The notes under the pieces were generated by a model, which saw only the letters and a list, made by a program, of their open reading frames with translations, searched no databases and had not been told where the DNA came from. Position numbers and translations under genes: made by a program. DNA of 64,000 nt. It comes from Desulfovibrio ferrophilus (GTDB lineage: Bacteria > Desulfobacterota > Desulfovibrionia > Desulfovibrionales > Desulfovibrionaceae). The DNA lies in assembly GCF_003966735.1 (NCBI RefSeq), contig NZ_AP017378.1, positions 3,120,905 through 3,184,904 on the forward strand, in the 5' to 3' direction. This document shows positions 17,464 to 28,446 of this stretch, one piece after another. The first letter of the stretch is position 1. Every line of letters begins with the position of its first letter.

Positions 17464-18237
17464 CTAGTATTTGATGAGGTAGATGAGGGCAATATTCCGA
17501 GGCCGGGTCTCGCTGCCGCCGCTGCTGCCCGACGTGATGGACGTGGCCCCACTGCTGGTCATGTAGATCAGACCTCGGCCACTGCCTTCGCTTATGGCAT
17601 TGGGAATGCTGGCGGCGTGGGTGTGACTTTTATAGGCTTGCGCCTGGGTGCTGCCGACGGTGCGACCGGAGTCCACGCCGCGGTTATGGTCCCAACCGCG
17701 TAGGAACTCGCCACGCAGGTCTGGAAGTTTGAAGGTGCCCGTACCTGAGCCGAAGGTGGTCCCGATAACGGCATAGAGATCAGCGTAGGTGCTGGTGGAC
17801 AGGCTTGCACCGTTGCATTCCAGCCAGCCGTCGGGGCGAGTGCTGGATGCCATGGCCACTACGGTGCCAGCGGGGATGGATGGTGGCGTTTCTGTCAGCG
17901 CTGCGATGGCAGCGCTTGTCAGGGCCGGGGTCATCCATGTTTCATCGTCCATGCCGGCCTCGGCCTGGATTGTGGATGCCTTGGCGGTGGTATCAAGCTT
18001 GCCGCTGATCGCAGCCATCAGGCCCATTGGAGTCACGGCCTTGGTGTCGATTGCGGGGTCCTGAGCCTGGGCTTCGGTAGCAAGAAGAACAAGCCCGGGT
18101 AGGTCATGCGCTGCTGCCCCATCGAGGGCGATGTTTTGTCCATTCAGGGCGTGGGTTTGGATATCTCCCCATCGTTTTGTATCCTTGCCCAAAGCGCTGT
18201 CGCCGTCTGCCGCCGGGCAGAGTCGTTTTGTAGCCAT
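17464..18237 (-). CDS. Phage tail collar-domain protein (tail-fibre tip)
   Basis: The protein has 257 residues. The C-terminal half is a clear phage tail collar domain: PAGTVVAMASSTRPDGWLEC near residue 130, then FKLPDLRGEFLRGWDHNRG and SHTHAASIP. The N-terminus contains short fibre-like repeats. Collar domains form the receptor-binding end of tail fibres in phages and tailocins. A GGGAG site precedes ATG 18237. It lies 53 nt downstream of the fibre-shaft gene and shares its strand. Confidence 0.88.
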   Translation of the reverse strand: MATKRLCPAADGDSALGKDTKRWGDIQTHALNGQNIALDGAAAHDLPGLVLLATEAQAQDPAIDTKAVTPMGLMAAISGKLDTTAKASTIQAEAGMDDETWMTPALTSAAIAALTETPPSIPAGTVVAMASSTRPDGWLECNGASLSTSTYADLYAVIGTTFGSGTGTFKLPDLRGEFLRGWDHNRGVDSGRTVGSTQAQAYKSHTHAASIPNAISEGSGRGLIYMTSSGATSITSGSSGGSETRPRNIALIYLIKY

Positions 18238-18290
18238 AGTATCAGCTCCCGTATTGATAAGTCATGTAATGTTGCGCTTTGTGCCGCTGA

Positions 18291-19166
18291 TCAGCCAACA
18301 AAAATCACGTCACCATCCATGTCCTGATCGAACAGAGGGCTCACATCCAGGGTCAGGCGCGTCCAGATCTCGGAACCGGAACCCGGCTCCTGCCCCTGGA
18401 CCGGGCTGATGGCGCGATAGGTGTGCCCATCCGGTCCGGCCACCACGTCAGGGAAATCATAATTTATAGTCGGATCATAGGCAGAGGCTGCTGCGCCGAA
18501 GGCGGCACTGGCCGCGCTGGTGGCCAGTTGGGCACTGGCTGCTGCACTGCTTTCCGCGGCGGCAGCGGCTTCGGACAGGGCGGCCGCATTGACCGCAGCG
18601 GTGGCGGCATTGAGGGCGTCCTCGGCGGCTACCGAGGCCGATGTGTTTGCGTGGGCTTCAGAGATGAGCGCCGAGTCGCGTGCTGCCAGCGCCGAGTCCC
18701 GGACCGCGAACAGGTCCTCGGGATTGATATCGGTCTCCGGGGTCGGGGCTGCAACGGGCAGCTTGATGCAACGCCCGAGCTCCTCCTTGAGTTGCAGGCA
18801 GATGCGGGTCAGCTTGTCATCTGCTTTTTCGATTTCCGTGGTGTCGATGGCGTCGAGGTTGTTCCAGGCTTTTTCCTGAGTGATGGCAACGTCACTGTAG
18901 ATGGTCAGGGTGTGTCCCTCGGGCAGTGGCGTCCCGGACAGGGGATAAACGAGTGTGCCCGACAAGCCGGTCCCGGCCCCTTCAAGGCTGTAGTCGGTAC
19001 CCAGCGTCAGAGGCGTGTCCAGATATCCTGAATCCGTTGCCGCTGCGAGGCTGCGCACCACGGCCCGAACATGCTCATCATGGGCGAAGACAAAAAGTGT
19101 GGGAAAACGGGTGGCCTGTGAATTGCCCTCATAGCGAATCTTGGTTGTCGTGGATTCGACAGTCAT
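18291..19166 (-). CDS. Phage tail-fibre protein with Ala-rich coiled-coil shaft
   Basis: The start is ATG 19166, with AGGAGG 6 nt upstream. The first 130 residues match the virion-attachment domain of many tail fibres (TKIRYEGNSQATRFPTLFVF, then YSDVAITQEKAWNN and LTRICLQLKEELGRCIKLP). A long Ala/Ser-rich stretch follows (about 150-220), as expected of a trimeric coiled-coil shaft, and then a short YDFPDVVAGPDGHTYRA module. It would attach the fibre to a baseplate, but no structural phage genes lie nearby. Confidence 0.82.
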   Translation of the reverse strand: MTVESTTTKIRYEGNSQATRFPTLFVFAHDEHVRAVVRSLAAATDSGYLDTPLTLGTDYSLEGAGTGLSGTLVYPLSGTPLPEGHTLTIYSDVAITQEKAWNNLDAIDTTEIEKADDKLTRICLQLKEELGRCIKLPVAAPTPETDINPEDLFAVRDSALAARDSALISEAHANTSASVAAEDALNAATAAVNAAALSEAAAAAESSAAASAQLATSAASAAFGAAASAYDPTINYDFPDVVAGPDGHTYRAISPVQGQEPGSGSEIWTRLTLDVSPLFDQDMDGDVIFVG

Positions 19167-19304
19167 TGTCGGCCTCCTGGGTTGTGCGGAATCGACGTTT
19201 CCTGGCTTGGAAGCGCTGGGGTTATAGCACAAACCGGGTGGCTGGTGATGTCAGATGTGCATTGGCAACGAACCGGGGCGGTCCAGTCAAATGGAGAAGG
19301 AAAG

Positions 19305-22499
<3,195 letters not shown>

Positions 22500-22593
22500 T
22501 GTCCGCCAGCGATAGGTAATGATGTGCACAAAAAACGTAGCATAACTTGCCTTGGCAGGAAACAGAGAGAAGCATGAAAAGGCTGGAATGGGG

Positions 22594-22625
22594 AATAACA
22601 AAGGGGCCTAAACCCCTTTGTTATT
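22594..22625 (-). terminator. Perfect 13-bp terminator after the small Cys ORF
   Basis: AATAACAAAGGGG (22594-22606) and CCCCTTTGTTATT (22613-22625) pair perfectly around a 6-nt loop. On the minus strand it follows the 60-residue ORF and precedes the hybrid kinase, so it separates the two transcripts. Confidence 0.75.
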
Positions 22626-22643
22626 CAATGGATGAGTTCGCAG

Positions 22644-22826
22644 TTACAGGATGTTCCAGGGGGCGTCAGTATCGACATTGACGATATTCTCTTCCCGGGA
22701 CAGATGGTTCCAGAACGGGGTGGGCTGCTTGCCTGAGGATGCGTTCCTGTTGATGGAATCTTCCGGAAGGAAGCATTCGCTCTCGATGCATGAAAAGCAC
22801 GGAGCGGGATAATCCATATTAGCCAT
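22644..22826 (-). CDS. Small Cys-containing protein of unknown function (60 aa)
   Basis: This short frame has a GGAGG ribosome site 5 nt before ATG 22826 and a perfect terminator just after its stop, so it is likely a real single-gene transcript. The N-terminus has Cys residues in a C-x2-C-x4-C arrangement (PCFSCIESECF), which could bind a metal or form disulfides. The rest is polar with no membrane segment or signal peptide. I do not recognise a family. Confidence 0.6.
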   Translation of the reverse strand: MANMDYPAPCFSCIESECFLPEDSINRNASSGKQPTPFWNHLSREENIVNVDTDAPWNIL

Positions 22827-22902
22827 GTGGCCTCCGCTTGATAATCGTTTTCAGTGTTAATAGGTAAGAATGGTATAAGACTTGGCAAGAGGGCGGTCCG
22901 AA

Positions 22903-22932
22903 AAAAGCCCCACACTACTGTGTGGGGCTTTT
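22903..22932 (-). terminator. Intrinsic terminator after the DUF2959 gene
   Basis: AAAAGCCCCACAC (22903-22915) and GTGTGGGGCTTTT (22920-22932) form a perfect 13-bp stem with a 4-nt loop. Read on the minus strand it ends in a T run, 22 nt after the stop of the lipoprotein gene. Confidence 0.9.
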
Positions 22933-22954
22933 GAAAGGACGGGGGCAGGGCGGG

Positions 22955-23605
22955 CTAATCGCCGAGCATCTGCTCAATGAACTGGTTGGCCTCATTGATG
23001 GAAACTTCCATGGTCTTGACCAGGGAGGCCACGTCGCGTTCCACGGTGTCCAGTTCGTTCTTGATGGAGGCGATGGCCCGGGCGTTCAGGTTGTGTTTCA
23101 GAAACAGCACCTGATCATGCAGGGTGCTGAGCACCGGGTGCATGGATTTTTCCGCCTTGCGCATGGCGCTCAAGAGTTTTTTATATTCGCGTTTGGTTCG
23201 GGTTAGTTGGCTGGCGCTTTGCTGCCTGAGCTTGGCGCTGGAGTATTGATTCAGCTCGGCCTGCCATTCCTCGAACAGGGCTTCGGCCACATCCTGGACC
23301 TTGGCAATGCGTGTGCTGACGTTCTGGGCCTTGTCGTCGCAGTCCTCGTAGGTGCTGTTCAGGCGTTCGTATGTTTCCTGCAATTCTCCGCCATCGACTT
23401 TGACGACGCTTTGAAAGCGTTCCAGAGCGTTGGCAAATTCCTCTTTGGCCTCGGCCTGTGAATCGCGGGCGTCTTCCACACGGTCCACCAGGATGTCACG
23501 CTTGTGAATCCCCACTTTTTCCATGGCGCCATAGTAGGCCTTCTGGCAGGCAACGAGGGTCAACAGGCAGAGCAGGAGGGGGATTACTCGGACGACAGGT
23601 CTCAT
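22955..23605 (-). CDS. DUF2959-family lipoprotein
   Basis: ATG 23605, preceded by AAAGGA, gives a signal peptide with lipobox LVAC (Cys about residue 20). The mature protein is almost entirely helical and charged, with long heptad-like stretches (SQAEAKEEFANALERFQSVV, TRTKREYKKLLSAMRKAEKS), as in the DUF2959 family of periplasmic coiled-coil lipoproteins. The family has no defined function that I know of. It is monocistronic, with its own terminator. Confidence 0.85.
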   Translation of the reverse strand: MRPVVRVIPLLLCLLTLVACQKAYYGAMEKVGIHKRDILVDRVEDARDSQAEAKEEFANALERFQSVVKVDGGELQETYERLNSTYEDCDDKAQNVSTRIAKVQDVAEALFEEWQAELNQYSSAKLRQQSASQLTRTKREYKKLLSAMRKAEKSMHPVLSTLHDQVLFLKHNLNARAIASIKNELDTVERDVASLVKTMEVSINEANQFIEQMLGD

Positions 23606-23740
23606 GATGCTAATCCTTTGAGTTGATGTGAACAGATGTATGCAAGGAAGAATAGTTGCTTGCTGGCATTCTGCCAACCCTTGATTGAGGGCGATGGTCT
23701 GTCAGGGGTAAAGGGCTTGATGCTGAAACCTGAGACCCAG

Positions 23741-23978
23741 GCAAGCAAAAGCCCCTTCGGATTGCTCCGAAGAGCGCCCGGTGGCGGAATGAAGGATTTG
23801 ACTCGGGCCGTCCTGGCCCTCGCCCTGCGGGCGCAAGATCGCTCTCCTGCGAATTTGTGACTCGGGCCGTCCTGGCCTTCGCCCTGCGGGTGGTACGCTT
23901 CGCTGCCCCGTCCTCCATCGCAGTCCTGCGATGGAGTGAACCCCAAGAGTCGATTGGAGCTTGAAGCCTGGACACGGA
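23741..23978. repeat. Eroded third tRNA-cassette remnant with direct repeats
   Basis: A broken copy of the tRNA terminator (CCCCTTCGGATTGCTCCGAAG) at about 23751-23772 is followed by GGTGGCGGAATGAAGGATTT, which reads on the minus strand like a decayed tRNA 3' end. Two 32-nt direct repeats with one mismatch lie at 23800-23831 and 23859-23890. A related but diverged stretch occurs at about 24410-24515. No gene is seen. Confidence 0.5.
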
Positions 23979-23980
23979 AA

Positions 23981-24008
23981 AGCCCCTTCGGATTGCTCCG
24001 AAGGGGCT
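23981..24008 (-). terminator. Terminator of tRNA-Glu copy 1
   Basis: AGCCCCTTCGGA (23981-23992) and TCCGAAGGGGCT (23997-24008) form a 12-bp perfect stem with loop TTGC, followed on the minus strand by TTTT. It lies 10 nt past the tRNA 3' end. Confidence 0.9.
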
Positions 24009-24018
24009 GTGCTTTGCG

Positions 24019-24096
24019 TGGCGTCCCCAGGGGGATTTGAACCCCCGTCGCTAGCGTGAAAGGCTAGTGTCCTGGGCCAGGCTAGACGATGGGGAC
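24019..24096 (-). tRNA. tRNA-Glu (anticodon TTC), copy 1
   Basis: On the minus strand the acceptor GTCCCCA pairs with TGGGGAC, CCA is encoded, the anticodon loop is CTTTCAC and the T-loop is GTTCAAATC. The sequence is identical to the copy at 24577-24654. It keeps its own promoter (24158-24186) and terminator, so it is probably expressed even though the neighbouring tRNA-Gln has decayed. Confidence 0.95.
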
Positions 24097-24102
24097 GCTT
24101 TA

Positions 24103-24150
24103 AGTGGCTGGTGGTTGTACGTTCTTCAAAACAAACAGTCCGCCAGCAGG
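24103..24150 (-). pseudogene. Remnant of a deleted tRNA-Gln
   Basis: At this position the intact cassette (24663-24737) has tRNA-Gln. Only the two outer ends survive here: AGTGGCTGG on one side and TCCGCCAGCAGG on the other. The middle of the tRNA is replaced by about 25 unrelated bases. Flanking promoter and spacer sequences still match the intact copy. Confidence 0.7.
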
Positions 24151-24157
24151 AAAACGG

Positions 24158-24186
24158 TGCTTACAGGCTCCCCTCTCGGGTGTCAA
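24158..24186 (-). promoter_or_regulatory. Promoter of tRNA cassette copy 1
   Basis: On the minus strand TTGACA (24186-24181), a 17-nt spacer and TAAGCA (24163-24158) form a sigma-70 promoter. The spacer matches that of copy 2 except for one base. It should drive tRNA-Glu copy 1. Confidence 0.7.
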
Positions 24187-24536
24187 GGTCGTTGGCATCA
24201 TCTGGTCGCATACTTAGTGCTTGGGCTTATACTGGTTTGGCGTTGGTTTCGCTTTCCCCTGAACTACTTGGGAGAGATGCTAATGATTTAAAACTTTTTG
24301 TTGCCTGTGTTCTGGGAGGAAAGGGCGTGACAGACCAGTCTGATATGGGGCGTGATAAGAGGCCGATGACCATACCCGAGGAGTTGTCACGACGGATTCA
24401 TATTGCCGCTCCTGCAATTTTGTGATCCTGGCCCTCTACCCTGTGGGCGGTGCGCCTCGCTATCCAGTCCGTCATCGTTGTCCTGCGATGGAGTGACCTC
24501 CACCAAGGAGGCTGGAATCTGAAACTCGGGCAAGCA
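24187..24536. other. Spacer between the two tRNA cassettes
   Basis: There is no convincing gene. The part from about 24410 to 24515 is a diverged copy of 23845-23945 (shared TCCTGCGATGGAGTGA and similar blocks), so it belongs to the duplicated unit. The part 24190-24400 has no recognised content. Confidence 0.45.
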
Positions 24537-24566
24537 AAAGCCCCTTCGGATTGCTCCGAAGGGGCT
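24537..24566 (-). terminator. Terminator of tRNA-Glu copy 2
   Basis: This is the same 12-bp stem as at 23981-24008 (24539-24550 with 24555-24566, loop TTGC) and ends in TTTT on the minus strand. It is part of the duplicated cassette. Confidence 0.9.
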
Positions 24567-24576
24567 GTACTCTGCG

Positions 24577-24654
24577 TGGCGTCCCCAGGGGGATTTGAAC
24601 CCCCGTCGCTAGCGTGAAAGGCTAGTGTCCTGGGCCAGGCTAGACGATGGGGAC
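24577..24654 (-). tRNA. tRNA-Glu (anticodon TTC), copy 2
   Basis: Identical in all 78 bases to copy 1, including encoded CCA. It follows tRNA-Gln by 8 nt and shares its promoter at 24750-24778, so the two are cotranscribed. Confidence 0.96.
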
Positions 24655-24662
24655 GCTCTGAG

Positions 24663-24737
24663 TGGCTGGCGGACAAGGACTCGAACCTTGACTACTGGAA
24701 CCAGAACCCAGCGTCCTGCCAATTAGACGATCCGCCA
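24663..24737 (-). tRNA. tRNA-Gln (anticodon CTG)
   Basis: On the minus strand the acceptor TGGCGGA pairs with TCCGCCA, CCA is encoded, the anticodon arm is CTGGG-TTCTGGT-TCCAG (anticodon CTG) and the T-loop is GTTCGAGTC. It is the first gene of the intact cassette. The matching position in the other copy is deleted. Confidence 0.95.
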
Positions 24738-24749
24738 CCAGGAAGACGG

Positions 24750-24778
24750 TGTTTACAGGCTCCCCTTTCGGGTGTCAA
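24750..24778 (-). promoter_or_regulatory. Promoter of the tRNA-Gln/tRNA-Glu cassette
   Basis: TTGACA (24778-24773 on the minus strand), a 17-nt spacer and TAAACA (24755-24750) lie 13 nt before tRNA-Gln. The -35 box is a perfect consensus. Confidence 0.75.
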
Positions 24779-24796
24779 GCCTGCAATGCAATTTTT

Positions 24797-25144
24797 TTAT
24801 ACGCTGGCTGCTGCGAGGCGACGCGAACGTTTCTTCAGGCGGTTGATCTTCTTGCGGAGGATCTCGCGCTGGGTGCGGTCCGTGGTGCTGGTCTTCTTCT
24901 CGCGCAGGCTGGCGATGTCTTTCTTGACGATAACGATCTGCTCTTTGAAGGGATTCTTGGGCTCTTCCTCTTCCTCGATGCCAAGGACTTCCTTGATGGC
25001 AGGAAGGAGTTCTTCCTTGGACATGCCAGAAGCACCGGTGATCTGGGTGATCTTTTCGATGCAGAGCTCGCGGAGCTCTTTCTGGGTCATCTTGTCGAGG
25101 TCTTTCTTCAGCTCAAGGCTTTCAAGGGTGAGTTCTTCGCTCAT
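24797..25144 (-). CDS. Small Rho N-terminal-domain-like protein
   Basis: ATG 25144 follows AAGGAGG by 9 nt and gives 115 residues. The segment MTQKELRELCIEKITQITGA with SKEELLPAIKEVLGI resembles the SAP-like Rho_N domain found at the start of Rho and in small stand-alone proteins. An acidic patch (IEEEEEP) and a highly basic C-terminal helix (REILRKKINRLKKRSRR) follow. It may bind RNA or DNA. It lies 13 nt downstream of the DciA-like gene and probably shares its transcript. The function is unproven. Confidence 0.75.
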   Translation of the reverse strand: MSEELTLESLELKKDLDKMTQKELRELCIEKITQITGASGMSKEELLPAIKEVLGIEEEEEPKNPFKEQIVIVKKDIASLREKKTSTTDRTQREILRKKINRLKKRSRRLAAASV

Positions 25145-25157
25145 GTGTATATCCTCC

Positions 25158-25664
25158 TTAGGAATGATCAGAATTTGAGGGCGGTGTGTCGCGCCCCTTG
25201 CGGGCTTGTTCCCGCCGGGCGAAATATTCGACATACGCCCTGTAACACTTCGCCATCGGGGAATCCGGGTCCAGTTTCCCCACGAGCCCCCCCAGTTGTT
25301 CCGGCTTTTGCGGTTCAAGGGGGTGCGCCTGCCGGGTGTTCTCCGGTAGTGCGTCAAGTGAAACGTGGTCTCCTATCAGGTCTACATGGACCTTGTCAAA
25401 GAAATTCATCCCGAGGAAGGTGTTGACCTGTTCCAGGATGGCAGGGCTGTAGTGGACAAGCTCCTGCATCAGCATGTGGTCTTCCACGCCGATCAGCAGG
25501 GTTGTTTTGCGATGCCCCAACGGACGAGCGACCTCGGCAATGTGGTCACCCACCACCTCTTCCCAGTGTTTCCACAGTCGGGTTAGATGATAATGAGTGC
25601 CCTCGCCGTCCTTGTCCTGCAGGAGCTTGGTGAGTGCGGAAGAGAATCTTTTCATGCGTTTCAT
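25158..25664 (-). CDS. DciA-like (DUF721) protein
   Basis: 168 residues from ATG 25664 (MKRMKRFSSALTKLLQ). The central part has the DUF721 pattern: LWKHWEEVVGDHIAEVARPL, then TTLLIGVEDHMLMQELVHYSPAILEQVN. DciA of this family helps load the replicative helicase in bacteria without DnaC or DnaI. The C-terminal 60 residues are polar and poorly conserved. It starts a two-gene unit with the Rho_N-like gene. Confidence 0.8.
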   Translation of the reverse strand: MKRMKRFSSALTKLLQDKDGEGTHYHLTRLWKHWEEVVGDHIAEVARPLGHRKTTLLIGVEDHMLMQELVHYSPAILEQVNTFLGMNFFDKVHVDLIGDHVSLDALPENTRQAHPLEPQKPEQLGGLVGKLDPDSPMAKCYRAYVEYFARREQARKGRDTPPSNSDHS

Positions 25665-25774
25665 GGGGCAACCTGCTGCGCAGTAGCGTATCCGTACATC
25701 AAAACCACAGACCGTGTCCGCTGGCAAGGTGTATTAAGGGTTTGGGCAGGGGCTTGCCAAGGCCTGATGAAATG

Positions 25775-25798
25775 TATATAAAGATATCTCAATATATG
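25775..25798. promoter_or_regulatory. Palindromic operator candidate upstream of sahR-ahcY
   Basis: An AT-rich region centred on the perfect palindrome AGATATCT (25782-25789), flanked by TATATAA and CAATATAT, lies about 20 nt before the regulator start. ArsR-type regulators bind AT-rich palindromes near their own promoter, so autoregulation is likely. The exact site limits are inferred. Confidence 0.5.
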
Positions 25799-25809
25799 GA
25801 TGAAAGAAT

Positions 25810-26754
25810 ATGAGCGAAGCAACAATACTCCATTTTTCCAAGGCGCTGGCTGATGCCACACGCTTGCGACTGGCCCGGATTCTCATGGATCATGAGCTGT
25901 CTGTGGGTGAGATTGTCGCGGTGCTCGGCTTGTCGCAGCCTCGTATATCGCGGCATCTGAAGATCATGGCCGAGGCTGGATTGCTCGTGTCTCGTCGCGA
26001 TGGACAATGGGTTTTTTACGGTGCTGCCGAGTCGGGCGAGGGGCGCGATTATCTGGATGCCGTGGGGCCGTTCCTGAGCCGCGATGACGACTTGGGCAGG
26101 GATGCCGAAACTGCCTCCAGGGTGGTGGCCGAACGACGCAGCCATTCCAGGCATTTTTTTGAGCGCCATGCCCGGGAATGGGATCGCCTGCGCGACAGTA
26201 CTCTGGGTGGATTTGATGTGGCAGCCGAAATTTTGGCGCGCATGCCCGAGACTTCGGTGGCGGCGGATTTGGGCTGTGGCACCGGCGGGCTTGCCAAGGT
26301 CCTGCGCGAACGTGCCTCCCGGGTGATCGGAGTGGACAACTCGCAGGAGATGCTGGCCCGGGCCCGTGAGGTTCTGTCCGCCAGCGGTGAGAGTGCTGAC
26401 AGCGTCAGTCTGCGCATCGGTGATCTGGAGCATCTGCCTCTGGCCGATGCCGAAGCCGGATTCGCAGTGATGTGTCTGGCTTTGCACCATTTACCTTCCC
26501 CGGAGCGCGGCATACAGGAGGCCCTCAGGGTTCTGACGCCGGGCTCAAGATTTGTGCTCGTTGATTTCGAGCAGCACACGGATGAATCCCTGCGCGAGAG
26601 TGCAGGAGACCATTGGCTGGGTTTTGCACCCGAACGCATTGAGGGATGGCTCTCAAGCGCCGGGTTCGCTATAGTTGAAAATACCCGCTTCCCTTTGCCG
26701 TCCGGTCTTACCCTGCGGCTTTACGAGGCGGAAAAACAGATCACGGAGGAATAA
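25810..26754 (+). CDS. sahR: ArsR-type regulator fused to a SAM methyltransferase domain (SahR-like)
   Basis: The protein has 314 residues. Positions 1-95 form an ArsR winged helix (LSVGEIVAVLGLSQPRISRH). Positions 150-300 form a class I methyltransferase fold with motif I in AADLGCGTGGLAKVL and ALHHLPSPE. In Proteobacteria, SahR regulators of this design sense S-adenosylhomocysteine and control its recycling. The gene sits 3 nt before ahcY, which fits that role directly. The fused domain probably serves as ligand sensor rather than enzyme. The name rests on architecture and position. Confidence 0.85.
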   Translation: MSEATILHFSKALADATRLRLARILMDHELSVGEIVAVLGLSQPRISRHLKIMAEAGLLVSRRDGQWVFYGAAESGEGRDYLDAVGPFLSRDDDLGRDAETASRVVAERRSHSRHFFERHAREWDRLRDSTLGGFDVAAEILARMPETSVAADLGCGTGGLAKVLRERASRVIGVDNSQEMLARAREVLSASGESADSVSLRIGDLEHLPLADAEAGFAVMCLALHHLPSPERGIQEALRVLTPGSRFVLVDFEQHTDESLRESAGDHWLGFAPERIEGWLSSAGFAIVENTRFPLPSGLTLRLYEAEKQITEE

Positions 26755-26757
26755 CCA

Positions 26758-28185
26758 ATGTCCAACGTCACTCCCCTGGACCTGTCCCTGGACTACAAGG
26801 TCGCGGATATGTCCCAGGCCGATTTCGGTCGCAAGGAAATGCAGCTGTCCGAGCGCGAGATGCCCGGCCTGATGGCAATCATTGAAAAATACGGCAAGGA
26901 CAAACCCCTGGCCGGATTGAAAGTCACCGGTTCTCTGCATATGACCATTCAGACGGCCATGCTCATCAAGACCCTGCACGCTCTGGGTGCTGATCTTCGT
27001 TGGGCTTCCTGCAACATTTTCTCCACTCAGGATCACGCTGCCGCGGCCATTGCCGCTGATGGTCTGGCCAAGGTTTTTGCCTGGAAGGGCGAGACACTGG
27101 AAGACTACTGGTGGTGCACCGAGATGGCTCTGACCTGGCCCGATGGCTCCGGCCCGGACCTGATTGTGGACGACGGCGGCGATGCCACTCTGCTGATTCA
27201 CCAGGGCGTGAAGGTCGAAGCCGACCCTACCCTGTGTGACAAGACCTATGATGTGCACGAGTTCCAGCTGATCATGGATCGCCTGGCTGCCTCGGTGAAG
27301 GATACCCCGCAGAAGTGGACCAAGATCGCTGATGTCTGCCGTGGCGTTTCCGAAGAAACCACCACCGGTGTGCATCGTCTGTATCAGATGCAGGAGCAGG
27401 GCGAACTGCTGTTCCCGGCCATCAACGTCAACGATTCGGTCACCAAGTCCAAGTTCGACAACCTGTATGGTTGCCGCGAGTCCTTGGCCGACGGCATCAA
27501 GCGCGCTACGGATGTCATGATTGCTGGCAAGGTTGCGGTTGTTGTGGGCTACGGCGACGTGGGCAAGGGCTGCGCCCAGTCCATGCGTGGATTCGGCGCT
27601 CGCGTGCTGGTGACCGAGGTTGATCCCATCTGCGCCTTGCAGGCCGCCATGGAAGGCTATGAAGTGACCACCATGGAAGAAGCTCTCAAGGAAGGCGACC
27701 TCTACATCACCTGCACCGGCAACTATCATGTCATTACCGGTGCGCACATGGAGAAGATGAAAGACGAGGCCATTCTCTGCAATATCGGTCACTTCGACTC
27801 CGAGATTGAGATGGACTATCTGGAGAAGAATCCCAAGTGCACCAAGCTGGAGATCAAGCCTCAGGTGGACAAATGGACTCTGGAGTCCGGCAATTCCCTC
27901 ATCGTGCTGGCCGAAGGCCGTCTGGTGAACCTGGGTTGCGCCACCGGTCACCCCTCGTTCGTGATGTCCAACAGCTTCACCAACCAGGCCCTGGCACAGA
28001 TTGATCTGGCCAAGAACACCTACGAGCCCTGTGTCATGACCCTGCCCAAGTCTTTGGACGAAGAGGTTGCGCGTCTGCACCTGGAGCGCATTGGCGTCAA
28101 GCTGGAGACCCTGACCAAGGAACAGGCCGATTACATCGGTGTGGCGGTTGAGGGGCCCTATAAGCCCGATCATTACCGTTATTAG
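26758..28185 (+). CDS. ahcY: S-adenosylhomocysteinase
   Basis: 475 residues with all family landmarks: the NAD-binding [20 protein letters not shown] near residue 265, the substrate region [10 protein letters not shown] near 92, [13 protein letters not shown] and the closing KPDHYRY. It splits S-adenosylhomocysteine to adenosine and homocysteine, relieving product inhibition of methyltransferases. GGAGG precedes ATG 26758. It is cotranscribed with sahR. A GC-rich imperfect hairpin at about 28243-28277 without a T run may end the transcript. Confidence 0.97.
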   Translation: MSNVTPLDLSLDYKVADMSQADFGRKEMQLSEREMPGLMAIIEKYGKDKPLAGLKVTGSLHMTIQTAMLIKTLHALGADLRWASCNIFSTQDHAAAAIAADGLAKVFAWKGETLEDYWWCTEMALTWPDGSGPDLIVDDGGDATLLIHQGVKVEADPTLCDKTYDVHEFQLIMDRLAASVKDTPQKWTKIADVCRGVSEETTTGVHRLYQMQEQGELLFPAINVNDSVTKSKFDNLYGCRESLADGIKRATDVMIAGKVAVVVGYGDVGKGCAQSMRGFGARVLVTEVDPICALQAAMEGYEVTTMEEALKEGDLYITCTGNYHVITGAHMEKMKDEAILCNIGHFDSEIEMDYLEKNPKCTKLEIKPQVDKWTLESGNSLIVLAEGRLVNLGCATGHPSFVMSNSFTNQALAQIDLAKNTYEPCVMTLPKSLDEEVARLHLERIGVKLETLTKEQADYIGVAVEGPYKPDHYRY

Positions 28186-28400
28186 CCAGTTGTTTTAGAG
28201 CAACCGAGTCCGAAGCATAAAGACTTCTGGAAAATGAAATGATCAGCGCCCTGTCCGGTATCGCCGGGTGGGGCGCTGTCTTGTGGTATCCGTTTGGGAT
28301 GGGCGAAAAGGGGGGGCTTTGATGAAGCAGGGGGAGGTCTCTTTGTCTATCTGGATGGCGTGGAGCAGGAAAAATTGCTGACAGCCGCGTGTTTCAGGGG

Positions 28401-28446
28401 TTGACAGCCTGTCTTTTGCTGCATAGTAAACAAGTCAACAGTTGAC
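28401..28446 (+). promoter_or_regulatory. Promoter with overlapping MarR-type palindrome
   Basis: TTGACA at 28401-28406 is followed after 17 nt by TAGTAA. Just downstream is the perfect palindrome GTCAACAGTTGAC (28434-28446), and a second AACAGTT half-site appears a few bases further. A palindrome at the start of transcription and 28 nt before a marR gene suggests autorepression. Confidence 0.6.

Noticed and set aside
16398-19304. A complete prophage around the tail-fibre genes
   Set aside because: Both sides are ordinary chromosomal genes and no integrase, capsid, terminase or lysis gene is visible.
23610-23975. Overlapping minus-strand frames before the DUF2959 gene
   Set aside because: They run through degenerate repeats and tRNA-cassette remnants and have Arg/Pro/Ser-rich low-complexity products without a ribosome site.
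26653-28173. Minus-strand open frame of 506 codons opposite ahcY
   Set aside because: It lies antisense to a clear S-adenosylhomocysteinase gene and shows only reversed codon usage.
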